Part shown: piece after piece, positions 52,002-60,799 of the stretch
Layout of the letters: the number at the start of each line of letters is the position of its first letter
How positions within the stretch are numbered: position 1 is the stretch's first letter
Source of the DNA: Streptomyces albireticuli
Lineage (GTDB): Bacteria > Actinomycetota > Actinomycetes > Streptomycetales > Streptomycetaceae
Assembly (NCBI RefSeq): GCF_021228125.1
Contig: NZ_JAJQQS010000006.1
Coordinates: 62,001-126,000 of the forward strand
Direction of reading: 5' to 3'
Length of the DNA stretch: 64,000 bases
Notes under the pieces: model-generated
Database searches by the model: none
Told to the model about the DNA's origin: nothing
The model's input: only the letters and a program-made list of their open reading frames with translations
Position numbers and translations under genes: made by a program

Positions 52002-52224
52002 GGTGCTCCTTCAACGTGTGATTCAGCGCCCGGCGGAAGAACGACTGGATAAGAGTTCGGTACGGGCGACAACACGCTAGGGCCGGAAGTTCCGTGGTCA
52101 CAACGGAATCAGGGGGAAATCGGTCCTGGGTCGGGGGGCGTCTCATCCGGCCGGATGAGGGGCTCTCCACCGTGGGGTAGAGAAATGCTCCGCCGACCGC
52201 CTCCCTCCGGATTACTCTGCCTCC

Positions 52225-53379
52225 ATGAGTGAGACAACTGCCGCCTCCGGCAAGCCGTCCGGCGGGTCCGCGGACCCCGCCGGCCCCGCTGTCTACGCCG
52301 CCCGGATGGAGCGCGCCGCCGTGTCGGCCGCCGACGCGGGCCTGGCCGGTGTGATCGTCACTCCGGGTCCCGACCTCGCCTGGATGACGGGCTACCGGCC
52401 GCACACCTCCGAGCGGTTGACGGCGCTTCTGCTCACCCGGGGCAAGCGGCCGCAGCTGATCGTGCCGGCGCTGGAGCGGCCCGACGCGGAACGCGCGCCG
52501 GGCGCCGGGGCGTTGACGGTCACCGGCTGGACGGACGGCCAGGATCCGTACGCCGCGCTGGCCCCGCTGCTCGACGAGCGCGGGCGCTACGGCGTCTCGG
52601 ACAACGCCTGGGCGCTGCACCTGCTGGCGTTGCAGCGGAAGCGTCCGGAGGTGGTGTACGGCGCGTTCACCGAGGTGCTGCCGATGCTGCGGGCGGTCAA
52701 GGACGCGTACGAGGTGGACCGGCTGGCGGCGGCGGGCGCCGCGGCGGACGCCACGTACGAGGAGATCGTGAAGCTCCGGTTCGCCGGGCGGCGGGAGCGA
52801 GAGGTGGCCGCCGACCTCGCGCGGCTGCTGCGCGAGAACGGCCACGGCCAGGTCGACTTCACGGTGGTGGGCTCCGGCCCCAACGGCGCCAACCCGCACC
52901 ATGACGCGGGCGACCGGGTCATCGAGACCGGCGACATGGTCGTGATGGACTTCGGCGGCCTGCTGGACGGCTACGGCTCGGACACCACGCGCACGGTCCA
53001 TGTGGGTGAGCCGTCCGCCGAGGAGCGCAAGGTCCACGACGTGGTGCGCGAGGCGCAGCAGGCGGCGTTCGAAGCCGTGCGCCCCGGCGTGGCCTGCCAG
53101 GACATCGACCGGGTGGCACGGCGGGTGATCCGCTCGGCCGGTTACGGCGAATACTTCATCCACCGCACCGGGCACGGCATCGGGGTGACGACGCACGAGC
53201 CGCCGTATCTGGTGGAGGGCGAGCATTTGCCGCTCGTTCCCGGGATGTGTTTCTCGATCGAGCCGGGGATTTACCTGCCGGGGCGATTCGGTGTACGGAT
53301 CGAGGACATTGTCACGTGCACGGATTCGGCGGGGCGGCGGCTCAACAATACGGATCGGGGGATGCGGGTCGTGGCTTGA
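52225..53379 (+). CDS. Xaa-Pro aminopeptidase/dipeptidase (M24B)
   Basis: 384 residues. The N-terminal creatinase-type domain (about 20-140) has VIVTPGPDLAWMTGYRPHTS. The pita-bread catalytic domain follows: VMDFGGLLDGYGSDTTRTVH supplies the two Asp ligands, HRTGHGIGVTTHEPPY the His, FSIEPGIYLPG and RIEDIVTCTDSG-like RIEDIVTCTD the Glu ligands. It removes the residue before proline from peptides using two Mn or Co ions, in the cytoplasm (no signal peptide). Confidence 0.93.
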   Translation: MSETTAASGKPSGGSADPAGPAVYAARMERAAVSAADAGLAGVIVTPGPDLAWMTGYRPHTSERLTALLLTRGKRPQLIVPALERPDAERAPGAGALTVTGWTDGQDPYAALAPLLDERGRYGVSDNAWALHLLALQRKRPEVVYGAFTEVLPMLRAVKDAYEVDRLAAAGAAADATYEEIVKLRFAGRREREVAADLARLLRENGHGQVDFTVVGSGPNGANPHHDAGDRVIETGDMVVMDFGGLLDGYGSDTTRTVHVGEPSAEERKVHDVVREAQQAAFEAVRPGVACQDIDRVARRVIRSAGYGEYFIHRTGHGIGVTTHEPPYLVEGEHLPLVPGMCFSIEPGIYLPGRFGVRIEDIVTCTDSAGRRLNNTDRGMRVVA

Positions 53380-53412
53380 GGCGGGGTGGGGATTACGGCC
53401 GGGTGCGGGTGG

Positions 53413-53571
53413 GCGCCTGCGGCGGGCCTTTCCCCAGCCCCGCCCCTTCCCGTAACCGGGGCTCCGCCCCGGACCCCGGTCCTCAAGCGCCGGACGGGCT
53501 GATTTTCAGCCCGTCCGGCGCTTGAGGACATTCGGGAAGGGGCGGGGTGGGGAAAGAGCCCCGCGCAGCGG
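53413..53571. repeat. Intergenic palindromic element, copy F (compact two-armed)
   Basis: TGCGGCGGGCCTTTCCCC, CGCCCCTTCCCG, GGGGCTCCGCCCCGG, TCCTCAAGCGCCGGACGGG, a CTGATTTTCAG loop, CCCGTCCGGCGCTTGAGGA, CGGGAAGGGGCGGGG, then GCCCCGCGCAGCGGC. It fills the spacer between two converging genes. Confidence 0.85.
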
Positions 53572-53595
53572 CCCCCGCCCCCGCCCCATCCACCG

Positions 53596-54603
53596 TCACG
53601 GAATAAGCACAACCTTCCCCACCGTCCCGCGCGATTCCAACGCGCGATGCGCCTCCGCCGCCTCCGCCAAAGGAAAGCGCGTGATCAGCGGAGTGAACGA
53701 ACCCGCCGCCGCCCGCCGCAACGCCTCCGCCCGGAGCCGCCGCATCCCCTCCGGGCCGCCGACCCGCTTCATCATCGGGTCGCCGAGGACGTCGTGCGAG
53801 GTGAGGGAGCGGGCCGCGAGTTCGGCCGGGGTGAGGACCGGATCGGGGGTCTCGCCGGTGGTGACGGCCGAGGCCCAGCCGTAGGCGACGTGCGTGCCGC
53901 CCGTGCCGAGGAGGCCGACGGCGGCGCGCGCGGCCGGGCCGCCCACGCCGTCGAAGACGACGGTGGCGCCGGCGTCGCCGAGGGCGGAGCGGGCCGCGTC
54001 GGCCCAGTCCGGCCGGGTGTAGTCGAGAGCCACGTCCGCGCCCAGGCCGCGCACCCGCTCCACCTTGGCGGGGCCGCCCGCGAGGCCCAGGACGCGGGCG
54101 CCCGCGCCCTTGGCGAGCTGGACGAGGAGGGCGCCGACGCCCCCGGCTGCGGCCAGCACCACGACGACGTCGTCGGCGGCCGGCTCCCGGAAGGAGAGGA
54201 TGTCGAGGGCCATCCGGCCGGTGCCGACCATGGCGATGGCGTGGTCCTCGCGCAGCCCCTCGGGGATCTCGTGCAGGTTGCCGGCGTCGGTCACGGCCAG
54301 CTCGGCGTAGCCGCCGGGGACCATGCCGAGGTGGGCGACGACGCGGCGGCCCAGCCACGAGGGGTCGGTGCCCTCGCCGAGCGCGTCCACCGTGCCGGCC
54401 ACCTCGCGGCCGGGGACGGTGGGCAGCTCGGGCGGCCCGTACGGCCCCTTCGTGGTGCCCTTGCGGAGCGCGGTGTCGATCAGGTGTACGCCCGCCGCCG
54501 TCACCGCCACCCGGACCTGTCCGGGGCCCGGCTCGGGGTCGGCGGTCCGCTCGTAGGTGAGGTTCTCGGCGGGGCCGAAGGCGTGGAGTCGGACGGCGTG
54601 CAT
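53596..54603 (-). CDS. Quinone oxidoreductase-type zinc-free MDR dehydrogenase
   Basis: 335 residues from ATG 54603. The GroES-like domain (about 1-120) has MHAVRLHAFGPAENLTYERT and VAVTAAGVHLIDTALRKG but lacks the structural-zinc Cys cluster. The Rossmann domain has VVVLAAAGGVGALLVQLAKG, AGARVLGLAGGPAKVERVRG and DVALDYTRPDWADAAR. It is an NADPH:quinone reductase-like member of the medium-chain family; it reduces quinones or alpha,beta-unsaturated carbonyls. Divergent from the pentapeptide protein. Confidence 0.9.
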   Translation of the reverse strand: MHAVRLHAFGPAENLTYERTADPEPGPGQVRVAVTAAGVHLIDTALRKGTTKGPYGPPELPTVPGREVAGTVDALGEGTDPSWLGRRVVAHLGMVPGGYAELAVTDAGNLHEIPEGLREDHAIAMVGTGRMALDILSFREPAADDVVVVLAAAGGVGALLVQLAKGAGARVLGLAGGPAKVERVRGLGADVALDYTRPDWADAARSALGDAGATVVFDGVGGPAARAAVGLLGTGGTHVAYGWASAVTTGETPDPVLTPAELAARSLTSHDVLGDPMMKRVGGPEGMRRLRAEALRRAAAGSFTPLITRFPLAEAAEAHRALESRGTVGKVVLIP

Positions 54604-54716
54604 GCGGTGCTCCCTCGGGGTGGGCCGGTGCGTACCTGAGGCACGCACACGAGTCTTCGACCTCGATCGCGCTTGAGGTCAAGGCCGTTGTCAGTGCCCT
54701 GTGCCACGGTGGATCC

Positions 54717-55490
54717 ATGGCGATCGACGGCGAGGCGGGCACGGCGGGCGGGACACACGGCACGGCACGAGGCGCGGGGCGAGGCGGGGCGCGGGGCGCC
54801 GCCCCACACCGGAAGACGGCGCGCAAGGCGGCCCCGACGGCCAGGCTGCCAGATGTGAGGCTGCCTCCGCTACGCCCGTACGGGGGATCCGACCTGGAGC
54901 CCGAGGGGGATTACGACGGCCTGGAGTTCACCGAGGCGGATTTCGTGGGCCAGCGGGCCCGGGGCGCCCGTTTCATGGACTGCCGGATCCAGCGCTGCGC
55001 CCTGGACGAGGCGCGCCTCTCCCGGGTCCGCTTCGTGGACTGCGTCCTGGACGGCATCCGCGGGGTGGGCACGGACCTGGCGGAGGCGACCCTGCGGGAC
55101 GTGGAGCTGACGGACGCCCGGCTCGGCGGGGTCCAGCTGCACGGCGGTGTCCTTGAGCGGGTCGTCGTGCGCGGCGGCAAGATCGACTATTTGAATCTGC
55201 GCAAGGCGAGCCTGAGGGACGTGACGTTCGAGGGCTGTGTGCTCTCGGAGGCGGATTTCGGAGGGGCGAGCCTGGAGCGGGTGGTCTTCCGCGACTGCGC
55301 GCTGCGCCGCGTGGACTTCACGGCCGCCCGGATGAAGGACGTCGATCTGCGGGAGGCCGCCGAGCTGGACGTCGAGCGGGGGATCGAACGGCTGTCGGGG
55401 GCGGTCATCAGCCCCGCGCAGCTGCTGGACCTGGCACCCGCGTTCGCCGCGCAGCTGGGGGTGCGGGTGGAGGCGGTGGCCGTGGGCTGA
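54717..55490 (+). CDS. Pentapeptide-repeat protein
   Basis: 257 residues. A basic disordered N-terminus (1-50) is followed by about 25 consecutive A(D/N)LXX-type pentapeptides (FTEADFVGQRARGARFMDCR, VELTDARLGGVQLHGGVLER, VLSEADFGGASLERVVFRDC), which fold into a right-handed square beta-helix. A short helical C-terminus (ISPAQLLDLAPAFAAQLGVR) follows. Some pentapeptide proteins mimic DNA and protect gyrase; most are uncharacterised. No drug target gene adjoins. Confidence 0.9.
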   Translation: MAIDGEAGTAGGTHGTARGAGRGGARGAAPHRKTARKAAPTARLPDVRLPPLRPYGGSDLEPEGDYDGLEFTEADFVGQRARGARFMDCRIQRCALDEARLSRVRFVDCVLDGIRGVGTDLAEATLRDVELTDARLGGVQLHGGVLERVVVRGGKIDYLNLRKASLRDVTFEGCVLSEADFGGASLERVVFRDCALRRVDFTAARMKDVDLREAAELDVERGIERLSGAVISPAQLLDLAPAFAAQLGVRVEAVAVG

Positions 55491-55533
55491 GGGGGCGGTG
55501 GGTCAGGGCTGGGGCCGGTCATAGGCGCCGGGG

Positions 55534-55648
55534 TGCCCGGGGGGGGGCTTTCCCCTGCCCGCCCCTTCCCGCCGCATCCGATGTGCGGCTCCGCCGCGTT
55601 GCGGGGGCGAGCCCCCGGACCCCCGTCCCGCGCTGCCGCGCGGTGTCA
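55534..55648. repeat. Intergenic palindromic element, copy G (partial)
   Basis: GGGGGGCTTTCCCCTGCC, CGCCCCTTCCCG, CGGCTCCGCCG, CGGGGGCGAGCCCCCGG and GCGCTGCCGCGCGGTGTC occur in order, but the CGCCGGACGGG core is missing. The stop codon of the next minus-strand gene (55646-55648) lies where the core would start, so the element now borders or supplies that gene's end. Confidence 0.65.
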
Positions 55649-56143
55649 CACCCGCGGGAAGCGGCTCTGGAGGTCCCAGACGACGGGGTTGTCGGCGAGG
55701 CCCTCGTGCATATCCGAGAGGTCGGCGATCAGGTCGTGCAGGAAGTCGCGGGCCTCGCGGCGCAGCGCCTTGTGGTTGAAGGTGAGCGCGGGCTCGTCCG
55801 CCGGCATCCAGTCGGCGGAGACCTCCACCCAGCCGAAGCGCCGTTCGAAGAGCATGCAGTCGGTGGACTCGGTGAAGTCCAGCTCGGCGAACTGCGGGGT
55901 GGACGCCCGGTTGCCCCGGGGATCGCGGTCGACCTGCTCGATCACGTCGCACAGCGCCCACGCGAAGTCCAGCACGGGCACCCATCCCCAGGCTGTGGAC
56001 AGCTCGCGGTCGGTCTTCACGTCGGCGATGTAGACGTCGCCGCAGAAGAGGTCGTGGCGCAGCGTCCGTACGTCCGCGGTGCGGTAATCCGTCTGCGGGG
56101 GGTCGGGGAAGCGGCGCGAGAGCGAGTAGCCGAGGTCGATCAC
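55646..56143 (-). CDS. Conserved hypothetical protein
   Basis: 165 residues, soluble, no signal peptide. An N-terminal alpha/beta part (IDLGYSLSRRFPDPPQTDYR, DLFCGDVYIADVKTDRELST) is followed by WGWVPVLDFAWALCDVIEQV, a Trp-rich RRFGWVEVSADWMPAD and a C-terminal helix pair (HKALRREARDFLHDLIADLS). It resembles small immunity-like or uncharacterised actinobacterial proteins, but no family can be named with confidence. The stop codon sits at the edge of a palindromic element. Confidence 0.7.
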   Translation of the reverse strand: MIDLGYSLSRRFPDPPQTDYRTADVRTLRHDLFCGDVYIADVKTDRELSTAWGWVPVLDFAWALCDVIEQVDRDPRGNRASTPQFAELDFTESTDCMLFERRFGWVEVSADWMPADEPALTFNHKALRREARDFLHDLIADLSDMHEGLADNPVVWDLQSRFPRV

Positions 56144-56436
56144 GACTCGATGGTGTCACGCCCGCCGGGTCCGCGCGTAAACGTGTACGAACGGGTCCGC
56201 GCCCCCCACCTGTGGAGGCGGTGGGGGGCGCGGGGTGCGGTGATCATGGGAGGGGGGTGTCACCGCACGGTGACCGGGTCGGGCGGGCGGGGTGTCACCG
56301 GGTGCCGACCACCCGGTGCCGGCCGTCCGGCGTCGGTCGTCCGGCACCGGTCACCCGGTGTCGAGCCGTCGCCGGCGGTGGGACGGGCCGTCCGGCGCCG
56401 GTCGCCCGGCGTCGGGGCCGTCCTTCGGTCAGGCGG
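56144..56436. repeat. Spacer with degenerate short direct repeats
   Basis: Between 56269 and 56420 a 14-18 bp unit of the type CCGGTCACCCGGTGTCG / CCGTCCGGCGTCGG recurs eight or nine times with changes. It lies between the M4 protease stop and the next start (minus strand) and may form alternative hairpins. No gene was seen. Confidence 0.55.
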
Positions 56437-58053
56437 TCACTTGACGTTGATCGCGGTCCAGGCCGCAGCGACCGTCTTGTACTCCGTGCTGGTGGCGCCG
56501 TAGAGGTCCGCGGTGGCCTTCAGGGTGCCGGCGCGGGCCGCCTTGTAGTTGGTGGTGGAGGTGAAGTACGTGGTCAGGGCCTTGTACCAGATCTTGGTGG
56601 CCTTGTCCCGACCGATGCCGGTGATCTTGGAGTTGTTGTAGGTGGGGCTGTTGTAGCTCACACCGTTGATCGTCTTCGCGCCGCTGCCCTCGGCCAGCAG
56701 GTAGAAGAAGTGGTTGGCCGGGCCCGACGAGTAGTGGACGTCGGTGTTGCCGAGGCCGGAGGACCAGTAGTCCTTCGACGCGCCGTCCTTGCTCGGCTTG
56801 TCCATGTAGCGCAGCGGGGTGCCGTCGCCGTTGATGTTGATCTCTTCGCCGATGAGGTAGTCACCGGTGTCGGAGGAGTTGTTGGCGAAGAACTCGGTGG
56901 CGGTGCCGAAGATGTCGGAGGTGGCCTCGTTCAGGCCGCCCGACTCGCCGCTGTAGTTCAGGTTGGCGGTCGCCGAGGTGACGCCGTGCGTCATCTCGTG
57001 GGCCGCGACGTCGAGGGCGGTCAGCGGGTTGGCGTTGTTCTCACCGTCGCCGTACGTCATGCAGAAGCACTCGTCGTCCCAGAAGGCGTTGACGTAGCCG
57101 TTGCCGTAGTGGACGCGCGAGTAGGCACCCTTGCCGTCGTTCTTGATGCCGCTGCGGCCGAGGACGTTCTTGTAGAAGTCCCAGGTCGTGGCCGCGCCGT
57201 AGTGGGCGTCCACGCCGGCGGTCTGACGGCCGCCGCCCCAGACGTCGTCGGCGTCGGTGAAGATCGTGCCGGTGCCGGACGAGCCCTGGTTGAGGTCGTA
57301 CGTCTTGTGGCCGCCGCGGGCGCTGTCGTTGAGCTGGAAGGTCGTCCCGCTCTTCGTCGTGGTCAGGTTGACCTTGCCGCTGTAGGTGCTGGTGCCCGTG
57401 CCGGTGTGGACGCCCTCGCGCTGGAAGAGCTTCTTGCCGGTGGCCGCGTCGGTGATGACGTGCAGCTTGCTCGGGGTGCCGTCCTTCTGGACGCCGGTGA
57501 CGACGGTCTCGTAGGCGAGGACGGGCTTGCCGCTCGCGGCCCAGACGACCTTGCGCGGGGACTGGGTGTCGGCCTTGGCCGTCTTCTCCTCGGCGGCGGC
57601 GCTCAGGGCGCTCTTCTTCGCCGCGGCGGGGGCGAGGGACGGCGTCGTGGTGGGCACGGCTATGTCGGCCTCGGTCGCCTTGTCGACGCTGCGCTTGCCG
57701 CTCTTGGCCTCGTGGACGACGAGGTCGCCGCCGAGGACGGGCAGGCCGTCGAAGGTGCGCTCGTAGCGCGTGTGCACGGTGCCGTCGGCGTCCTTGATGA
57801 CGTCACGGACGACGAGCTTCTCCTTGCCGCTGAGACCGATCTTGGCGGCGGTGGAGGCCGCGTCGGTCTGCGCACCCTTGATCGCGGCGACCCGCTGGTC
57901 GGCCGAGAGCGTCAGCTGCTGGGCGCCGGTGGCGCGGTCGGCGGAGGCGCTCGCCGCGCCGCTCTGCACGCCGACGACGACCATCGCGGCGGAGGCGACC
58001 AGGGCGGCGGCACGCAGGGTGTTCTTGCGGGAGGTGGAGGTGATGCTTCTCAA
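56437..58053 (-). CDS. Secreted thermolysin-like neutral metalloprotease (M4)
   Basis: 538 residues from an unusual TTG start (58053) with AGGAG six bases upstream. The signal peptide (about 1-36) has LRAAALVASAAMVVVGVQSG. The propeptide (FTP and PepSY, to about 200) follows, then the catalytic domain. The zinc motif is DVAAHEMTHGVT (about 345-356) with the third ligand in GLNEATSDIFG; the proton-donor His is in DVHYSSGPANHFFYLLAEG. It is a calcium-stabilised secreted endopeptidase for nutrient digestion. No C-terminal extra domain. Confidence 0.95.
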   Translation of the reverse strand: MRSITSTSRKNTLRAAALVASAAMVVVGVQSGAASASADRATGAQQLTLSADQRVAAIKGAQTDAASTAAKIGLSGKEKLVVRDVIKDADGTVHTRYERTFDGLPVLGGDLVVHEAKSGKRSVDKATEADIAVPTTTPSLAPAAAKKSALSAAAEEKTAKADTQSPRKVVWAASGKPVLAYETVVTGVQKDGTPSKLHVITDAATGKKLFQREGVHTGTGTSTYSGKVNLTTTKSGTTFQLNDSARGGHKTYDLNQGSSGTGTIFTDADDVWGGGRQTAGVDAHYGAATTWDFYKNVLGRSGIKNDGKGAYSRVHYGNGYVNAFWDDECFCMTYGDGENNANPLTALDVAAHEMTHGVTSATANLNYSGESGGLNEATSDIFGTATEFFANNSSDTGDYLIGEEININGDGTPLRYMDKPSKDGASKDYWSSGLGNTDVHYSSGPANHFFYLLAEGSGAKTINGVSYNSPTYNNSKITGIGRDKATKIWYKALTTYFTSTTNYKAARAGTLKATADLYGATSTEYKTVAAAWTAINVK

Positions 58054-58548
58054 CTCTGACTCCTAAACAGGCGGGCCATGAATCCATGGCCCTGTATGGG
58101 GGGTTGGGGCAGCCGAGGTCATCGGCCGCCCGATGAAGCAAAGGTGAAGCCTGGGTGGTGCAGGAGTGGTGCAGGAGCGAATTGAGGAGAGAGTGCCACC
58201 GATTGGAAGACATTGACAGGGGCGCAACAAGGATTTGACCTGCCCTTCTCCGTTGAGCGGTGGATTGATTCCGCTATGCGGTGAACTGCACCCCGTTGGT
58301 CCGGACTTGGATTGTCACGTATGGGCGTTCCGCGATCAGGATTGGATGCGATTGCATACGGAGCAGCGAAATTGCATGCAAGCCGAAAGCGGGGAGCGAA
58401 GGGGCGTACCGGAACGAAGGGGGCGTCAGGAACCGCGCTGCCGAAGCTGTCAAGGGTGCGGCGCCGGTGTCGGGTCGGCGCAGTGCCGGTGTCGAGCCGG
58501 TGCCGAGCCGGTGTCGAGTCGGCGCGGCGCCGGTGGTGTCGTACCGGC
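58054..58548. other. 495-bp region upstream of the protease gene
   Basis: No convincing gene was seen. Positions 58070-58380 are AT-richer than average and should hold the protease promoter. The part at 58461-58540 is a run of 11-bp repeats of type GCCGGTGTCGA (GTGTCGAGCCGGTGCCGAG...). It ends at the stop of senR. Confidence 0.5.
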
Positions 58549-59247
58549 TCAGGGCAGCAGGCGCTGCTCCTTCGCCACGGCGACCGCGCCCGAGCGGGTG
58601 TCGACCCCCAACTTGTCGTAGATACGGCCCAAATGGGTTTTCACAGTGGCCTCGCTGATGAACAACGCACGGGCGATCTCACGGTTCCCGAGGCCACGGG
58701 CGAGCTGCCCGAGGATGTCACGCTCGCGCTCCGTCAGGGAGGGCCGAACGGCCCCCCGCATCCGGGCCATCACCCTCCCCGCCACCGGCGGCGACAACGC
58801 CGTCCGCCCCTCGGCGGCGGCCTGGATGGCGGAGAAGAGCTCCTCGGGCCGCTCCGCCTTCAGCAGATAGCCCGTCGCGCCCGCCTCGATCGCGCGCGTG
58901 ATGTCGGCGTCCGTGTCGTACGTCGTCAGCACCAGGACGTAAGGGCCCGCGGAACCGCCGCGTCCGGCCGCGTCGGCGACGATCCGCCGGGTCGCCTCGA
59001 TACCGTCCATCCCGGCCCCGAGCTGGAGGTCCATCAGCACGACGGCGGGCCGCAGCCGCGCCGCCAGCGTCACGGCCTCCGCGCCGTCGCCCGCCTCCCC
59101 GACCACCTCGACACCGGGGGCGCTGGCCAGCAGCGCGCGCAGTCCGGCCCGTACGACGGCGTGGTCGTCGCAGAGCAGGACGCGTACCGGAGCGGAGGGT
59201 CCGGGCGCGGGGGGTTCCGGCACGGTGGATTCCGGCGGCGTGTTCAT
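58549..59247 (-). CDS. senR: NarL/LuxR-family response regulator (SenR-like)
   Basis: 232 residues. The receiver has VLLCDDHAVVRAGLRALLAS (acidic pair), VLMDLQLGAGMDGIEATRRI with the phospho-Asp (about 75), the Thr of LVLTTYDTD and the Lys of GYLLKAERPEE. The LuxR HTH is SLTERERDILGQLARGLGNR, EIARALFISEATVKTHLGRI. It overlaps its kinase gene by ATGA. With the neighbouring hbpS-like gene this is the SenS-SenR pair known in streptomycetes to respond to haem and oxidative stress. Confidence 0.88.
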   Translation of the reverse strand: MNTPPESTVPEPPAPGPSAPVRVLLCDDHAVVRAGLRALLASAPGVEVVGEAGDGAEAVTLAARLRPAVVLMDLQLGAGMDGIEATRRIVADAAGRGGSAGPYVLVLTTYDTDADITRAIEAGATGYLLKAERPEELFSAIQAAAEGRTALSPPVAGRVMARMRGAVRPSLTERERDILGQLARGLGNREIARALFISEATVKTHLGRIYDKLGVDTRSGAVAVAKEQRLLP

Positions 59248-60449
59248 GACGTCTCCAAGGGCGAGGCGATCGGCACGGCCGCGGACAGGACGGTGCCCTC
59301 ACCGGGCGCGGACTCCACCGTGAGCGTCCCGCCGAGCTGGCGCACCCGGGCCCGCATCGCGGGCAGCCCGTGCCCGCGCTCCCCGGCGGCCGGCGCGGGC
59401 GCGGCGGGATCGAACCCCCGCCCGTCGTCGGCGATGTCCAGGACCACCTGATCACCCAGATAGCTGAGGGTGACCGCCGCCGTGGTCGCGCCGGCGTGCT
59501 CCCGTACGTTCGCCAACGCGCCCTGCGCGATCCGCAGCAGCGCCGACCGCACCCGCTCCGGCAGCGGTACGGGCGTGCCGTCGACATGGAACCGCACCTC
59601 GGGGGCGGCACCGGTCTCCTCGCCACGCTCGCCGGCGAGCTCCCGGAGCGCGTCCTCCAGGCCCAGCCCGCCGTCGAACTGCGGCGGCGCCAGGTCGTGC
59701 ACGAACCGCCGGGCCTCGGCCAGCCCGCGCGCCGCGACCTCCGCCGCCGTACGGACGTGGCGGCGCGCCGCGCCGGGGTCGGAGTCCCAGGTCCGCTCCG
59801 CCGCCTGCAACAGCATCCGCTGACTGGACAGCCCCTGCGCGAGCGTGTCGTGGATCTCCATCGACAGCCGCTGCCGCTCGGCGAGCGCGCCCTCGCGCCG
59901 CTCGGTCGCGGCCAGTTCGCGGCGGGTCCGCAGCAGGTCCTCGATCAGCGACCGCTGCCGCGCCGACTGCCGCTGGGTGCGGACGAGGACGGCCGTGGCG
60001 ATCGCCGCGACGGCGGGCGGCGCGAGCACCAGATTGGGGTCGAAGCCGTCGGCGAGCCGCAGCTGGGCCACGACGACGAGCGTGGTGAGGAAGACGACCA
60101 GGGCCAGGGCGGCCCGGGTGGGCAGGGTGCGCAGGCCCGTGAAGAACAGCGGCACCGCGCACCAGGCGAAGCTCGGCGCGAGCACCACCAGCACCGCCCA
60201 CACCGCGACGACCGCCCCCAGCCACAGCCGCTGCCGTGCCCGGCCGAGGGGACGCACGGCGCCCATGAGGTGCAGGAGAGCCAGTGTGACGCTGAGGGCG
60301 ACGATCCAGGGGGTGCGGGGCTCGCCGGGGTGACGGATGAGGAAGCGGGCGAACGAGGCGCCCAGGAGGAGGAAGAAGGCGGCGTGCATCACCGCGCCGA
60401 AGCGACGTCCGTCGGGGTCGGCGGCGACGTCTGGATCGGGGTGGCGCAC
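59244..60449 (-). CDS. senS: Membrane histidine kinase (SenS-like, HisKA_3)
   Basis: 401 residues. Five to six N-terminal membrane helices occupy about residues 20-155 (HAAFFLLLGASFARFL, PWIVALSVTLALLHLMGAV, VAVWAVLVVLAPSFAWCAVP). A coiled-coil precedes the phospho-His box RLSMEIHDTLAQGLSSQRML. A HATPase of the NarX type follows (LRIAQGALANVREHAGATTA, DIADDGRGFDP, GERGHGLPAMRARV). In S. reticuli, the secreted haem-binding protein HbpS modulates the homologous SenS. Here an hbpS-like gene is divergent across 350 bp. Confidence 0.88.
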   Translation of the reverse strand: MRHPDPDVAADPDGRRFGAVMHAAFFLLLGASFARFLIRHPGEPRTPWIVALSVTLALLHLMGAVRPLGRARQRLWLGAVVAVWAVLVVLAPSFAWCAVPLFFTGLRTLPTRAALALVVFLTTLVVVAQLRLADGFDPNLVLAPPAVAAIATAVLVRTQRQSARQRSLIEDLLRTRRELAATERREGALAERQRLSMEIHDTLAQGLSSQRMLLQAAERTWDSDPGAARRHVRTAAEVAARGLAEARRFVHDLAPPQFDGGLGLEDALRELAGERGEETGAAPEVRFHVDGTPVPLPERVRSALLRIAQGALANVREHAGATTAAVTLSYLGDQVVLDIADDGRGFDPAAPAPAAGERGHGLPAMRARVRQLGGTLTVESAPGEGTVLSAAVPIASPLETS

Positions 60450-60799
60450 GGTGCTCCTCGCCGGAGGGATGGGGTCCAGACCGTTCTAACCCGCGCGGGC
60501 CGCGCCCGCATCATCCGATCGGTCGACCCCCGGGTCCGACGAGGGGCCACGCGGGAGCAGCCGGGACGCCGATGCCCGGGGGGCGGGCCGCGCCAAGGAT
60601 GGAAGGGCGGGCCGGAGCCGCCCCGGGACGACCCGGGGCGGCCCGGCACGATCCGGTGGCCACGGCCACGGCCACGGCCACGGCACGTCGCTACGGCGAC
60701 CGCCGGACCGCAGCCTCAGCGACAGCCCCGGAGCCGGCCACGGCCGGAACCACAGCCACAGCCATAGCCGGCGACAGCCGCAGTGACAGGGAGTCCGCC
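60450..60799. other. 350-bp divergent control region between senS and hbpS
   Basis: No gene was seen. It contains hexamer runs of CACGGC (60658-60686) and CCACAGC-type repeats near 60750-60775. The SenR-controlled promoters of both genes are expected here, but no operator could be assigned by eye. Confidence 0.45.

Noticed and set aside
49911..52052. 700-residue plus-strand frame opposite the MMPL gene
   Set aside because: Composition is Asp/Glu/Gly/Arg-rich without domains; it mirrors the MMPL transporter, whose helices and motifs are clear.
4726..55648. Insertion sequence or transposon remnants as the source of the palindromic elements
   Set aside because: No transposase frame or consistent target-site duplication was seen in any copy, so only a non-autonomous or terminator-like repeat can be claimed.
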